The notes beneath the pieces were generated by a model, which saw only the letters and a program-made list of their open reading frames with translations, ran no database searches and was not told the DNA's origin. Shown piece by piece: positions 14,241 through 27,772 of a stretch of DNA of 64,000 nt (its first letter is position 1; every line of letters begins with the position of its first letter). The position numbers were made by a program, and so were the translations under genes. Source of the DNA: Leptoclinus maculatus (Eukaryota > Chordata > Actinopteri > Perciformes > Stichaeidae); assembly GCA_032191485.1 (NCBI GenBank), contig JAVDOI010000133.1, positions 321,001-385,000 of the forward strand, in the 5' to 3' direction.

Positions 14241-16309
14241 AGCTAACACACATCTGCTGAGGCAACTAGACAGTATAGTGTACTATGACATCAGCACCAT
14301 GAAATCATATACAAAGACTCGTTTTTATAGTTTGTTGGCTGCACATTAATCATCCTTCTCTGCCTCTGAAATGCATTTGTTGTCTGCTATTTGGAGAATT
14401 CATCGCAACTGGCCTCCTACCTTTCGTGTGTTCTTATGGTGTGAATCACCCACAAGGTTAAAAACTGCAGAACTCGCGTTCCATTTGGTCGAAACGTTGA
14501 AGCCACTCAGACGAATTGCATATTCAAGACCAAGTCCAACTTCCTTTGACCAGGGTGGTAGCTTCCAAGTTCATGTCCTCAATATTGTTTCAGGAGATTT
14601 TAATGACACACACATTATGCATGATGAGTTTTTAGGCTTTAGGTTTTATTACATTTAGAACTGTTACATTTGGCTGCTCTAGGCCAAAAACACATTGAAA
14701 TAGGCCTAAAGGAACTTCACATTTTTCCACCAGAATCATATTCATGGCATTGTTGGGAGGGCTATGAAACAGCATTTAGACAGTTACGAAGGGTAGATAA
14801 ACACTTTAAATAGTATCATGAATGTGGAGAAAGAAAGTTTTTAGATACCGTTTTTGTTTTGGCCAATCATAACTTTCCTTGGGAGGGTTAGGCTGCACTG
14901 GGGAACTTCAGACTCTTGACCACAGTATTTCTAAAACCCTGCCTATGGCACTGCCAAATGGATGACTGACAAACCCTCACAGACACAAAATGGCAACTGA
15001 TGCAATTGTAACATTTGGCTTCGGTTTTCCTCGGAAGAAATGCTCTCAGTCAGGTAGAGTGGCCCTGACCCACCGATGATGTGATAACACCTAAATAAAA
15101 TGTCCTTGAAGCCGATTTTTGTATTATTGTTGGATATCTGTTATATTTGCACTACATCTGATAACCCAGCTTTATTTAGCACCTTCACCTCGACAGAATC
15201 TGTGTCTGCTTACAGAAATGCACGATTACATCTTCTCAGACATTAAGATGCTCATTACATCTAAGATTGAGGCTTGGTCCTGGTGGGCAGCCTCCCTGCT
15301 GTCTGAGCTGAACTGACTCACCACCAAAGGGTGATCAATACGCAGCGCTGCACTTTTGTTTTTTTTTCTCCAATGATCCATGCTAATGTCCACAGCATAT
15401 GCCTTCAGGTCTCGTTTAACAACTCCAGAGTTGATCACCAGCCAAAGGAGTTCTGGCACTAATTGCACTAATAAACTATACGTTCCGGAAAGTCCAGGAG
15501 TAGCACATTGAGACTGGCTGCTATATGCTGCTAATTAATATCCCACTTCACCTTTGGCTCTTTTTTTTGCTTCCAGAGAAATGATGCACCAAATTCCCTA
15601 AGCCAGTTCATGTTGTTAAGTTCAACATTACGTTAAGCTTCATCTATTCTGCTCTGCCCTTTTCCCTTCGCCATCATCCTTCACCGCGCAAATGTTGAGC
15701 AAATATTATCTTTTCTCGAAACTTGGGAATTTAGGGAGTCTTTGCAGTATTCCGCCGAGCAAGCAGGTATAGTGTGAACATCAGTTCATCACTGGTGTGT
15801 TCTCCACACGGGGTTTTGCAATGATTGAAAGCACAGAAATTATTGTAACAGAAGAAGTACATTGAATATAAAACCACACACATCGAGCACTAATGAGTAA
15901 GTGTTTCTCTGGAGGAATACATCATGCTTCTCATACATGCACGCTCACCCGTACACACTGAGGTTGGGCGATCAGTCTTATTTTACAGCAACGTCTGCGG
16001 AGCGGTCTGCAGAAATCAATGGTCCATTTAAATGTCAGACAATGCTTCAATGTTAGTAGAACTGAAATGTCAAGGAAATCCACATTCACTCTCGCTTCCC
16101 GGGTCGGTCTACAGAGATACACACACAATGACACACACTACCACACCTATTAACAGGCACAACAAGTTACTTTTCACTTTCTTTTCACTTTTCGTCCGTC
16201 TTTTACATTTGTCTTGTCCCCTACATCATAGTGAGGACAAAAGATGGCGATGTCAGATAGCAGTCTATCGTTCCATACCTTCAGTCCATGACAACATATC
16301 TCAATTAGA
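14241..16309. other. Intergenic, no gene seen
   Basis: No coding exon, RNA gene or recognisable repeat. It could include diverged flanks of the hAT copy. Confidence 0.55.
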
Positions 16310-16570
16310 GCAGCTAACAATTATGCTCATTCTCAATTATTCTGATGACTATTTTCAAAATTTTTGTCATTTTGTCTGTAAACTGAAAAAAATGCCATCA
16401 TAATTCGAAAGATGCACAATCCAAAACCCAAAGATATTCATATAACGATGATATAAAAACAGAGAAAAGCCACAAATCCTCATATTTCAGAAGCTGAAAC
16501 ATTGTTCAGCATGTTTGCTTGAAAAGTGACTAAAACGATGAATCTATTATAGTCCATTGACTAATCCGTA
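16310..16570. repeat. Teleost dispersed repeat copy
   Basis: Diagnostic phrases in order: AATCCAAAACCCAAAGATATTC, AACAGAGAAAAGCCACAAATCC, TTTCAGAAGCTGAAACATTG, GCTTGAAAAGTGACTAAAACGATGAAT. This order matches a very common fish repeat that ends in 'aaaacgattaatcgattat'. Class not assigned. It is moderately diverged. Confidence 0.6.
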
Positions 16571-18949
16571 CACTGTTCTGTTCCGTTAATAAAAGGTTTG
16601 GCCACATTTTCTTTACATTTGCTGATGTTATTCATAAGAGGATGATTTCTCATGATTTTTTGGTAACCTTGTGAATTTCTGTGTAGCATCACTATCAGTC
16701 CAAAGTTTTAGTGCAATCGAATGAGCACACTTGCGCTATGAGCTTTGCTTTAGTGTCACCGTCAAGTCCAATTGCCAAATTCGGACACATGATAATTTAG
16801 AATCTATTTGCCGAGTGCATTCAGGTTCCCAAGCCATTTCATTTCAATGGTAGAAATGTCACCCTCACGACTAACTTCACGGTTTCAGACATAATACTGG
16901 CAACAGTTAAAAAATGTCAAGTTGGCAACATGTTTTTCGACAGTCTAAGAAGTCTCGTATTGTTGGTTGTAACGCAGCGAAGGGGTTTCCCTTTACTTGT
17001 CTTCCACTTCTCCATATACTCTTCCCTCCTCAGCTTCAGTTTCCTCTTCAACCCCCCCCCCCAACACCACCACTCTCCTCTCCTTCACCATCACCTTCCA
17101 TTTCCCACAACCTTTTGTTCCGCATTTGTAATCCCCACATGTACTCATCTTCTCTCCTTCCACCTTAGCCTCATTCCTGGTCATCCTCTCCATCTCTCTA
17201 CTCCCATTGAGTGCCGCTTAAGGCCATAATCAGTCTTCCAGTGCTCATCACTGATTGGGTCCACAGGGAAATGGCAGCAAAGACACAGGTGGAGCGACAG
17301 GGCTGTGACTGAGAAATAGCTTTTGTCTGTGTGTGTGAGTGAGAGAGAGAGAGAGAGCCAAGTGAGAGCATGACAAGAGATAGAAGAGCTTCTGAACACA
17401 GGAAAAGATCTCTGGCCCTCATTTAATTCAAACTTTTCTCTTCTTGTTATGCTCCATGTTTCTGTCAAACAGGCCCACAGACACACAGTCAAACAGACAG
17501 GCTCTCTCTCTCTCCAATAACCATGCAGGAGCTGCATGCATTATGCATGAATGTGGGAAACACAGACAGGTTAAGCGTGTGCTGGGCAGTGCAGTGTGAC
17601 CCATCGGTTGTAGACTCCCAGTCTAAATCCCCTTGTAGACAGGGACGTGGCTTAGATTGATTTCCTGAGATATATGAGACGCGTGTGCTCGAGCACAACT
17701 GTGGTTCACGCATGTACACATAATACACCTTTGTGTGGGTTTGGTGCTCCGAGTCCTGGATGTTTGTGGTGTAATTTATTCAAACAACCTTTACAGCAGG
17801 AGAGCTCATTTAATAAGTCCAGCAAGGCCAAGAAGATATTCTAAGTAGAACAAACAAACTTGTATACCACCAAAGTTCAAACTGATTTAAAACTTTAAAA
17901 CTCAAATGGTATGACTGCATCAGGCCCTTATTTCCAGACAGAAAGTTTAACTCATTTTCTAAAACCGGGCACTTTGCAGCCTATATGCAGAGAGCTTTTA
18001 ATTATAATAATATTTGTCTCTCAGGACAGCCTCAATACGATTAAGCAGAAAAGAGGACAAACCAATTGCACAACAACGAATTAAAAAAGAAAACTATTAT
18101 AACCACGGCGGGTGTAACATAAACCAAATAACCTCCTACACAATCATCCTTATAACAGAGCAACACAGGTGTAAAAGCAATATAAGTCACAGCGGCTGCA
18201 GCCCACAAGCTGTAATGAGGCTGCACAGTTGTAGGACCACCTGTGGTGCACAGACACATGAAGCTTGGTTTGTTGACGCTCTCTTTTGAAGAGTTTGTTC
18301 GTCTGTACTCACCTGTTTGAAGTACACAATCTGCCTCTCAAAGTATTGGGTCATTTTACCAATCCTCTTGTCCCGTTGCGCCCCTAAGTCAAATTCCAAA
18401 TTGCGAGCATATTTAATTAGCGTTCAGCAGTCACAGCTGCAGCAGGTGCAAGTGATTGTAGCTAGAAAGCGCCACCATGAGCATAGCCACACCCAGCATG
18501 CACCTGGTCGTTTATTTGCGCCCATGGTTGCGCACAGCTGTGCCGGATCGGACTGAAAGTTTCTAGCTCAGTCACAGCGAAAATCTCACCCAATTGCATA
18601 AAAAACAGCCAAAATCATAATCTAATAAAAAACAAACAGGTAAAACAGTAAAACCATTACATGCACAATAGAAAACACATAAGCATACAAAGCTTCATAT
18701 CTGCATCAAATAACCAAAGATATAAAAATAGATGATGATAGATGAACCCACGAACCAAATACACAAATTCACATGTCGTGTCGACGTTGAGTCAAGTTGA
18801 GTAGGTCCTCCATCATCTCAAACCACGACTGAATACAACTCGTGTCAATCAAATATTTTGAATGAGTCAACAATATGAGTAAATGGATAAAACGAGTTTT
18901 TGACCATAAAATGACTTTTTGCTAATGTTGTTTTCACAATATTTTCCAA
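16571..18949. other. Intergenic, no gene seen
   Basis: Mixed-composition DNA with a C-rich stretch (about 17050-17100) and a short GA run (17341-17357). Short open frames have no recognisable domains. Confidence 0.6.
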
Positions 18950-19256
18950 ACCCCACAAAAATAACTCTTGAGACCGATTTGAAAATCATTAATCACAGGA
19001 CATTTATTCTTTGCAAAGAAGGAACAGAGTTGAAACACATACAGGACATGCATCAAGGCCGCTCGGAGTTCTGACTCTGAGCTTCTGATATTTATACTGA
19101 GTAAACAACATGCAATGGGCTGGCACAGGATTGGTTTACAATGAGGTCACAAAAGGTGACACACACACACCAAATGGCGTCCACGCCATGTAGTCTGAGA
19201 ATAGTGTCTGCAACTTCTGGCACAAAGGTCACTTAGCTCTGCTTCTATCTCAACAC
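18950..19256 (-). mobile_element. Candidate solo LTR
   Basis: Read on the minus strand, the segment begins TGTTGAGATAGAAG (at 19255), has a TATA-like GTATAAATATC (19087-19097) and then, about 80 bases further, AATAAA (near 19004-19010) with a GT/T-rich tail. That is the U3-R-U5 order of an LTR. The end is not clearly defined, no target duplication was seen and there is no adjacent gag or pol. It could equally be unrelated DNA with chance promoter and poly(A) motifs. Confidence 0.35.
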
Positions 19257-20820
19257 TTCTACGGTTCTTATTATCATTCCAATCCGGGACATTCTGCTCT
19301 CTCAGCAGACTAAACATCTATAGAACCTAATGTCAGAGTAAGTTCACACACACACACTCATTCAGCAGAGGACGCAGGCCGTAAACGTTCAAGTGAGGAC
19401 ACCAGACTTTGTGAGCACACATATTATAATTAGTCATTTAGATGTTTGACCCTAACACCAGCCCAACTTACTCAGAGGTCACCCAATTCAGTGGAAAACA
19501 GCCCAATTCGGCAACACTAACTGCACATCATTAGGTGTGTTTGATTTGGGTCACTTAGCGTGCCAGCCGGGTGGTGCATTAAATCAGTGTGAGGGTAGAT
19601 GCAACCTGTTTTAACCTTTGACAGGGTGTAGCTAATACTGCTAAGCTTAACCACAACCCATGACGGTGTCATCCGTAAATAGGCCTATATAGCAATGCCC
19701 TAAAACCACAAACTAATAATTTAAGTCTTCCCTCGCATCTGACACTATTTAGGAACTTTATAGTGGAGGAGCTTTTTGGTCGACAGTGTGTACATTTGTC
19801 TTTCAAAACTCACAGAATAAACTTACAACATACAGACAGAGTAAAGACAGAATATCAACAAACATTAACGTAACTTAATTTGTGTCAAATATAAGTGCTT
19901 CACTCACTGGTGTTAAGATCATATCTATTTAGTTTATAGTTAGAGTGTTAGATGTCTTTATGCTGTTAAAAAGAGAGTATTTGCAAGCTATTGTGTTATT
20001 GTATCCTTGTGTGATTTTAAATGTTGAGTCTTAAAAGAGGCCTTGGATCTTTAATTCTAAGGGACTGTTTGAGATTGATAAAAAAAGGCTCTGCTGTCGA
20101 GCTCTTTTTCTAACTGTGCTGTGAAAAATGGATTTGATGTCATCTTCATTTAGGTAGTTAACCACAGGAATGACAGCAAGAACCAATAATAAAAGTACAG
20201 TAGGCCCTGTAATCCATACTAAACTGTTTTCAGAACTGAATCATGGATTTTTCTTTTAGGATTGATACTTTTGGAAATGGTAAAGACATGCTGGCCTACA
20301 GCGCACTGACCAATGCCACAATATGCAACAGTATAATATTATAATATAATAAGTGTACTGTGTGTTGATATTCAGTCATGCATGCCCATTCCCACACCGT
20401 AGGCCAATTTGCAGATCCAGTGAAATCAATGTATTTTAATACAAAACTGAACCTAGTGATGTCAGACGTGGGTATATTCAGCGTTGCCATTTCTTGACAG
20501 CAAATCCATATCTCCTCTGAGGGCATCTGTGTGTGTGTGTGTGTGTCAGTGGGAGTTGGTTTGTAAAGGACAGTGGCAGAAGCAGACCGTGTGCCCATGA
20601 AGCTGTGCAGCAGGAGCGTCTGCCAGCCCTCTGGCACTCCATCAAAGACAGCAAGATGGGGACAGAAAGAGAAAGAGACATGAAAGTGAGACAGGGGGGA
20701 TGGAGACGGGAGAGGGCTTGTGTTACGAGGCATATGGCCTGTGTGAGGAGACAGATGTTTCTGTGTGGATGGGAGAGAGGTGAGCGCACACTCACCCTCT
20801 TGCGTCTGCTATTGCAAACT
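19257..20820. other. Intergenic, no gene seen
   Basis: No coding signal. Short CA/GT runs occur, such as 20528-20546. Confidence 0.6.
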
Positions 20821-20841
20821 CCCCCCCCCCCCCCCCCCCCC
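20821..20841. repeat. poly(C) run, 21 bp
   Basis: Twenty-one consecutive C followed by AGGGGATG. Length is uncertain for the usual homopolymer reasons. Confidence 0.85.
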
Positions 20842-21296
20842 AGGGGATGAATAGACAGATGTGTGGAGAGGCCGCACTGGCATGCTGCGACTCTCGGAGC
20901 TCAACCAGCCTCTCTCTAATGATATTCTCTCATGCCCTCTTCATCTCCTCATCACGCCTCGCTTCCACGATTCCTCCAGAGTTGCTCACACTCATCTCCC
21001 AGACTCCTCTTTTCACTGCTTTCTTTGCGGTTACTCATTTAGTTTAGTGTTCATTTAGTGTGTTTTTTATGTTTCTGTCAGTAACTGAGCAGTGCATCAG
21101 GGCTAGCCTTTTCAATTCATTTATCCAATGATGCCTGATTTAATTGTTACTGTTAATTTATCGGGAAGTGTTTAATGTGAGATTTGTAGTTTCCTCAGGC
21201 ACCAAATACTGATGCTCAAAATAGATATTTCAATACTACAGATAAAATACAATATTCTATTACCAGGTAAGCCACTTTAAGACAAATGTTAAACTT

Positions 21297-21490
21297 CTTT
21301 AAAGCCACAATGTGTAAGATTGTATATGAAAATAGCACAAATGAAATGACTTCTATTGGGTTTGTTTGTGTACATTTGGGGAATTGATTTGGTTATTTAC
21401 CAAGAGTTAGAAAAGAAGAGCAATACCACCCTCGTATGAGTGAAGTATGGAGCCATTTAGCTTAACACAAACACTGGAATCGTAGTATTC
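21297..21490. repeat. Percomorph dispersed-repeat fragment
   Basis: Begins TTTAAAGCCACAATGTGTAAGATT and continues to TATGGAGCCATTTAGCTTAACACAAACACTGGAAT. This resembles the frequent fish repeat with 'ggagccagttagcttagcttagcacaaacactggaa'. Identified from memory. Confidence 0.5.
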
Positions 21491-21923
21491 TATGTTGTCA
21501 TAAACAACAGTTAATTGAGCTGCTCAGCCCTTCTTTGGATCATCTCCGGGTACAGTGTTGGTTGCATAGACGCGGTTGGTGAGCCTGGGTTTTAGTACAG
21601 ATCAGTACCAAGCGAAGCAGTATGCGAAACATATTGAGTAGGGTAAAAGAAAAAACTCTGAGCAGTCTCTTTGGCAGGTTTTCATGTACCAGCTACTCCA
21701 ATAATCCTACTTGCCCAATACTGCAAAGAATATACAAACTGCATGTGATATCCCCAGGTCTTTATGATGTCACATTATAAGGGTGCAGCATTGCTTTTCT
21801 TTCATCGTCTTGGAGAACGTGTTCAACATCACAGTCAATCTCATTATATTTCTTTTCACAAATTCCACATTTTTCTCTTCTGTCTCTTATTTGTATTCTG
21901 TCTTTTCTCTCCTTCATTTCTTC

Positions 21924-21990
21924 GGTGTCAGGTCTCAGGTGGTCTCAGGTGGTCTCAGGTGGTCTCAGGTGGTCTCAGGTGGTCTCAGGT
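21924..21990. repeat. 10-bp minisatellite, about six copies
   Basis: Near-perfect tandem copies of TCAGGTGGTC, starting after TCGGTG and ending at TCAGGTGTTTG. The unit length of 10 is not a multiple of 3 and no gene contains it. Confidence 0.9.
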
Positions 21991-22066
21991 GTTTGTCCTG
22001 TTTTTCTCTTATTCCCTCTTCCAGGGATAGAGGTTGTTGCTAATACAGCTATAAATCACATTCCAT

Positions 22067-22068
<2 letters not shown>

Positions 22069-22156
<88 letters not shown>

Positions 22157-22216
22157 TGAGTGAGTGAGTGAGAGAGAGAGAGAGCGAGAGAGAGAGAGAG
22201 CGAGAGAGAGAGAGAG
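22069..22216. repeat. Compound (TG)n-(GAGT)n-(GA)n microsatellite
   Basis: TG run at 22069-22154, four GAGT units to about 22171, then GA with two CG interruptions to 22216. Abutting alternating purine-pyrimidine and all-purine tracts are candidates for Z-DNA and H-DNA respectively. Confidence 0.95.
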
Positions 22217-23187
22217 ATGCTTGATTAAGAAGCAGAGAGTAAAGCAAAGGCTGAGGCACAGGGAAATGGTAAAGGTGAGACAAACGGGCACATTGTTTCG
22301 CTTTCATAAGATTTCTGAATGTAATTAGTGACTGCTTCGTTAAATGTCAGTTTAGACATTCAGAGTGAATGACCGGGTGTCCGAGTGTCCCACTTTCGAA
22401 CAAAATGATCATGTTCTGGCAAGTTGTGCTGTTTTATATAGCATTATTTGATCAACATGTTATAGCTGCACTATCATGAGACTCATTAACTTTCACTGCA
22501 TTGTGATCTGGATAAGAGTGTCAGCTGACTGGATGCAAATGTAAACATGGCGCCAGACGGAAAGAGGTCATTTTCCTTGACCTTGCATGTGATGTGAAGC
22601 ATTGATATAATAAAGCTCTAATCTGTTTTCAGTGCTGCTGGTGTTACCATAAGCAGTGGGTCAGGGTTACGCACTGGTTTTAGTCAGAGGCTAGAAACAC
22701 ATCACATGCATCCACAAACAACCACAGACACTGCATGTATCTATCATCCCTCAGTGCATACAAATCAGAGAGATGGAGGATTTACTTCAACTTTAGTGCT
22801 TTTTACAAAGTTGTTGCTGATAAATGTTGAACTTTGATGATCATTTATTTAGCTTTCTTTGGAACAAACTCTAGCACTGGTGAGATACTTAACATGCCCG
22901 AGGGTCACAAGCCTCACAGAGTTAAACAGCATCTGTGTTTTGATGGTTAAGTGCTAAAGCAGCAGATTAATGGGCCGTGTGTGTATCATGTAAGGCAGAG
23001 AGAGGCTGAGGGAGGGAGGTATGGTGAATTACAGCTCCCTATGTAGGGATATCCCACCAGTCTTTGCAGGTCATTAGAGCGAAAATCCAAACACACAGAA
23101 ATATACACCCTGGCAGCTTCACTGCAATTTATTACCTCTATTTATATCTGTTACAGCCGTGTAGGAGAGGAGGAGTGAGATAGAATA

Positions 23188-23230
23188 GGAGGAGGAGGAG
23201 GAGGAGGAGGGGGAGGAGGAGGAGGAGGGG
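23188..23230. repeat. (GGA)n trinucleotide tract
   Basis: GGA repeats with one GGG interruption, inside a purine-rich region of about 160 bp. This is a mirror-repeat composition. Confidence 0.9.
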
Positions 23231-24347
23231 GATTGGAGAATGCAGGGAAACGGGGCAAGAGGTAGAGAGAGCGGGGGATCTGGAGAATAACAGGGGAGAG
23301 AGAGAGAGAGAGGTAGAAAAGAGAGGAGGGGGGAGGCGGTAAGAAGAGTGAGTGTTTTGGTACAAGGAAAACAGATCATGAGAACAGGAGAAATAGACAA
23401 AAGAAGACAGAGACAGACGAGAAAAGAGAGAAGTCTGTAGGATTCTGGGACAGCTGAGATCTTGCGGAACAAAACGACATCCTCTGTTGCCATGACAACT
23501 GCATCCATGTGAGCAATCACTCGGTCCCATGCACGCTCGCCCACATAGAGAGAAGGCACACACACACACACACACACAAACACACACAAACACACACACA
23601 TGCATACACGCTCATAGACACAACTTGAACATGCCCTCAAACTCCCACGCTGCCTGGCAACTTACCTCTCATCCGCCCACCCCCGTGTCCTCCATCTCTC
23701 CAGCCATCCATCCATCCATCTATGCAGTCTACCTCCCAACACACCGACATCCGTGCTTCCTTGCACTCCGTCTGCCACCCTTAAATGTGTCCTGAAAGTC
23801 CCATCCTTCCTTTAGGGATTTCTTTTGAGTTATCAGAGACAAAAGCCCAGTGTTAAACGCTTAGCAGACTTATGAAAATACTGAAGTATTACAGTCTTAG
23901 ATCGTTGATTTATAATTTTGCGGAGCACTACTTTTCTATGTCGATGTGTTTGTGTAGCTGGATTACGTGGGGGTGTGATTGTTGGTGTGCAGTGTTGGTA
24001 TGCACTGCTAGATAGCGCTGTAAGGCACCACAGAGAGGACCACCGCTGTTGAACTGAATCCACGGACACTCAAAGTGACTCCAGAGTACAAATCTATGCA
24101 GATATTTTGAATGTGTGTAAAAAAAACAACACACAGTCGTGGACACACACTGACCCACAGGACACATCACACTCAGCACAAGGTCACATTAACATGGATA
24201 TTCTGTACACATGGTGTTCTGTACACATCCACTAGAGGAGAGACATTTGGCACAGAGGGGAAGGGCATTGCTGACCAGTATCCCACCTAGCTTTCTCCCT
24301 GCCAAGGCAAAGAGAGCCAGCAAACATGCTGCCGCCACACACATACA

Positions 24348-24350
<3 letters not shown>

Positions 24351-24391
<41 letters not shown>
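24351..24391. repeat. (CA)n microsatellite
   Basis: Pure CA run preceded by interrupted CACATA units. Confidence 0.9.
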
Positions 24392-24393
<2 letters not shown>

Positions 24394-27329
24394 TGCAGTG
24401 GCCTTGGCCAAAAGAATCCCAGGGACATACACGATGCAGCAGCAATCAACTTCCTGAGCTTGTTATAAAGTGGAAACCATTAAATCCATACCGACATAAA
24501 TTACGTTGACATTTCTTACCTCCTTTTGCCCCCGTGGAAAGAGGGTCATATTGGAAAGAATTGGACAAATTGGGTGTAATTGTTTCTGCAGAGGACATGT
24601 GGCATCATGCACAATCAGTACATGAAAAACAGCAATTAAAAGGACAATAAGCTAAACAACACGTGATGTAGTAAAAATCAACAGCCTCATTTTTTTACAT
24701 TCTGCACTTCAGTGTGTCACACTCGCTGTCCAAGGTGCTGATCCTGTCACAGGCTGGGATGCAGAGCTGCTGACATACTGACAGCAATCTGGGCAGTAAA
24801 TTCTGCTGAACCAAGCTGACGCATAACATGTGTAGCATCGAGTAAAATGTCCCTCAGAGGAGACATGAAGACATAATACACTTATTTTTTACATATCGCT
24901 ATTGCCTCTTAAAATGCACTCAGCGTGTGCGCTGTATTTCATTTTAGTATAAATCATACTATTATTTAGCGTTTCTGAAATGAATGCAGAAATAGTATAC
25001 CCCCACGGCACAAGACACATCACACACATGTCATCACTCCACTAGATGGAGAAACGAATAGCCTTGAATCTATTTGTTTTTGTCTCTCTCACATCTTGTT
25101 TTCTGCATGATGGAAGCCTGGGCTTCTCCCATTATGCACTAGAAACACCCCAAAAAGGTCACTTATACACATACCTGTAGGCATTCTACCTGACTTTGAT
25201 GGCCATGGAGCTTTGGAGGACACCGGAGTACTATAAGGGGAAACCTACGTGGAAGACAATGAATAAACTCAGCACAGTCAGTGTGTGACTTTTCCTTGGT
25301 GTGTGTTGACGGTGCTAATCACCAAATCACTGTGTCACCTCGTACACAGACAGCCTGTTCAAACAGAAAGCAGGCTCAGTCAGTCACTGGTGATCCGTGT
25401 AAGAGTGTCAATAACAGATACATTTGCGTCTTAGGGGACGATGCCATGGTTTCAAAGCAGGCACTGATCTAATTGCATGCTAGGTATTTGTTGTTTGTGT
25501 ATATTTCAGCATGCCTCTCTAACTGTGTGATCCTGAACTTATGAGACAACCTGCTGTTTGATGTGCGGATTAATAGCAGCCACTTTACTAAAAATCACGA
25601 ACTGAAAATCATGACTATTAAAAATGTTGTTGTTGAATAAAAGTCTAACTTTACCAGGGCTTGAAAGGAAACCATTTAACAAACAATCCACTGAGCTCTT
25701 CGGGGATGTTTCAGTCGTTAACCGTAACAATAAATGATGGCATTCATCTCCCTTTCCTTTGATAATGTGTCCTGCTCAAACACGAGGAGGCAGATCTTGT
25801 GGCGTAGGAATTGCATTAAGATCTAAGAGCTGTGTTTTCTCTCAAAAAGGTTAAAAATGTGTTTATAAGATATTTCTTTTGTCTGACAGTAATGTTAATC
25901 AGGTGAAACTACAGCTACAATTCCTCTCATCGGCAACATAGTGTTGCAAAAAAACAAAATGACAGCTAAATCCTCGTGTGACTGTGACAAAGTAGTCGAA
26001 CTTCAACACGTGTACAAGGAGGACCTGGCTACACGCTGCCTGTGTTGTTCTCCATCGACACCTTGGTGCAGTAACATCTCAAACAACTCATCTTCTGTTC
26101 TATGGCTCATTTAGTGCTGAGTAGAGTTACAGTGTGGGAGCTCTGTTTTGCTCTCCCAGCAGTCTTTGGTGGGCAGATCTTTGCTGTCTGGATAACCTTT
26201 CTGCTCAGTCAGGCGATGGTCAGAGTTGTGCGTTTCAGCCCAGCTTGTGGTTCATTTTGCATCTGGATTTTAAGTTTATCATAGGGCTGAAAAGACACAA
26301 AATAGAAATGATGGCTACCTGAAATAAATAGCCGAGCAGCGATAGGGTTGACCAATAAATGAGCCTGTTACATTGCTACGAACATAGAATCAAATGCTGG
26401 GTTTAGAGTCAACACAAACTTCTACTTTCTAAGGGAATGACTACTAATTTACATTGACATTTGAATAACCTTATGAAAAATCAAACAAAACACTCAATTT
26501 ATTCAGGCGTGTAATTGCCATCATCTAAATCTAAAGAATGCAGAGGCTGGTCTTGGTGGCAAAAATGTACAAACAATATCACGTCCTATACTGTGTCACT
26601 AATGCAAGTGTAAACAAGTGTAATCTCTAGGACATGTGTGTGTGTATCGGAGACCTCGGTCTGGTTGTGAAGCGGATTCTCTCTCCGGCCGAGCCAGTTG
26701 TTGAATGATGAGTCATCCAAAGTAGGCCTTTGATATTCCACATAGCACTCCATTTAAAACTCACTGAGACTTGTGCTGCTGCGAGGTCACACACACACAC
26801 ACACACACGTAGACTCACACACAGACAAACCCTCACACTTATCGATCAAAGTTGGAGGTGCAGCCGCTATTTTCATTCATCCGGCGTCTCCCCTGGCTCC
26901 TGCTATCGATTCCATTTCACCGGGTGTTTAATTCACAGCCACAGTACGCCTGCCACAGCCTCCGCTTCCAACACCACTCTCAATGTTTATCGACCATATA
27001 GTACCACTGCGACCGCACTCAGTGCCTGTGTTTTCACTGTGGCCGTTTTATTGCCACGCTCATAACCTTTCAATATTCATGCTTATGTTTTTATAAGCCG
27101 CATAGTGAATAACCTTATCCTCTAAGGGTCATTTTTCAATGAGAATTTACAGTGGATGCACTTTTTGGACCTCAAGAGGATTTCTTCTTGCAAAGTTTGT
27201 TCATGTAAAGAAATCCTTGCAAACTCCACCTGAAGGCTATTTATTGCACACATGTAATACAATTTACAACACAAGAATCGTGAGAGCACTCAAAGGTAAA
27301 GCTGTGTGTATATTGATGTGTAAAATGTC

Positions 27330-27331
<2 letters not shown>

Positions 27332-27392
<61 letters not shown>
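27332..27392. repeat. (GT)30 microsatellite
   Basis: Perfect GT run. Confidence 0.95.
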
Positions 27393-27395
<3 letters not shown>

Positions 27396-27684
27396 ACAGA
27401 GAAAGCTTTGTAAGTCATCCTGAAATCACGTGCAGCTTATTTCCTCCTTATCCTGTATGACTGAGAAGTCTTGTGATTATAGTCGCGCTACGGTTCCTCT
27501 ATCTCTCTCTCTCTCTCTCTCCTTTTTTTTCTTTCCCTGCTACATGGGAAAATAATCTAGAAGAACTACAAGGACAAGGCCTGTAAGTAAAGAGAAACGA
27601 CAGTATCACTCTCTCGGCAGCTTGTTGCCTTAGAGACCAGCAGAGAGAAAGAGAGAAATCTGTGAAATCTTCTGATCATCTCTG

Positions 27685-27692
<8 letters not shown>

Positions 27693-27770
<78 letters not shown>
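27693..27770. repeat. (GT)39 microsatellite
   Basis: Perfect GT run preceded by TATATATAT and followed by AGTGTGTGTG. It lies only about 300 bp from the previous GT array. Confidence 0.95.

Positions 27771-27772
<2 letters not shown>

Noticed and set aside
20296..20850. Overlapping 105-145 codon frames on both strands
   Set aside because: Mutually overlapping, simple-repeat-driven, no homology recognised.
21924..21990. CRISPR-like array
   Set aside because: Head-to-tail 10-bp repeat without spacers in a vertebrate genome; a minisatellite.
23119..23640. 173-codon minus-strand frame rich in Ser and Leu
   Set aside because: Arises from the (GGA)n and CA tracts read in reverse; no conserved motif.
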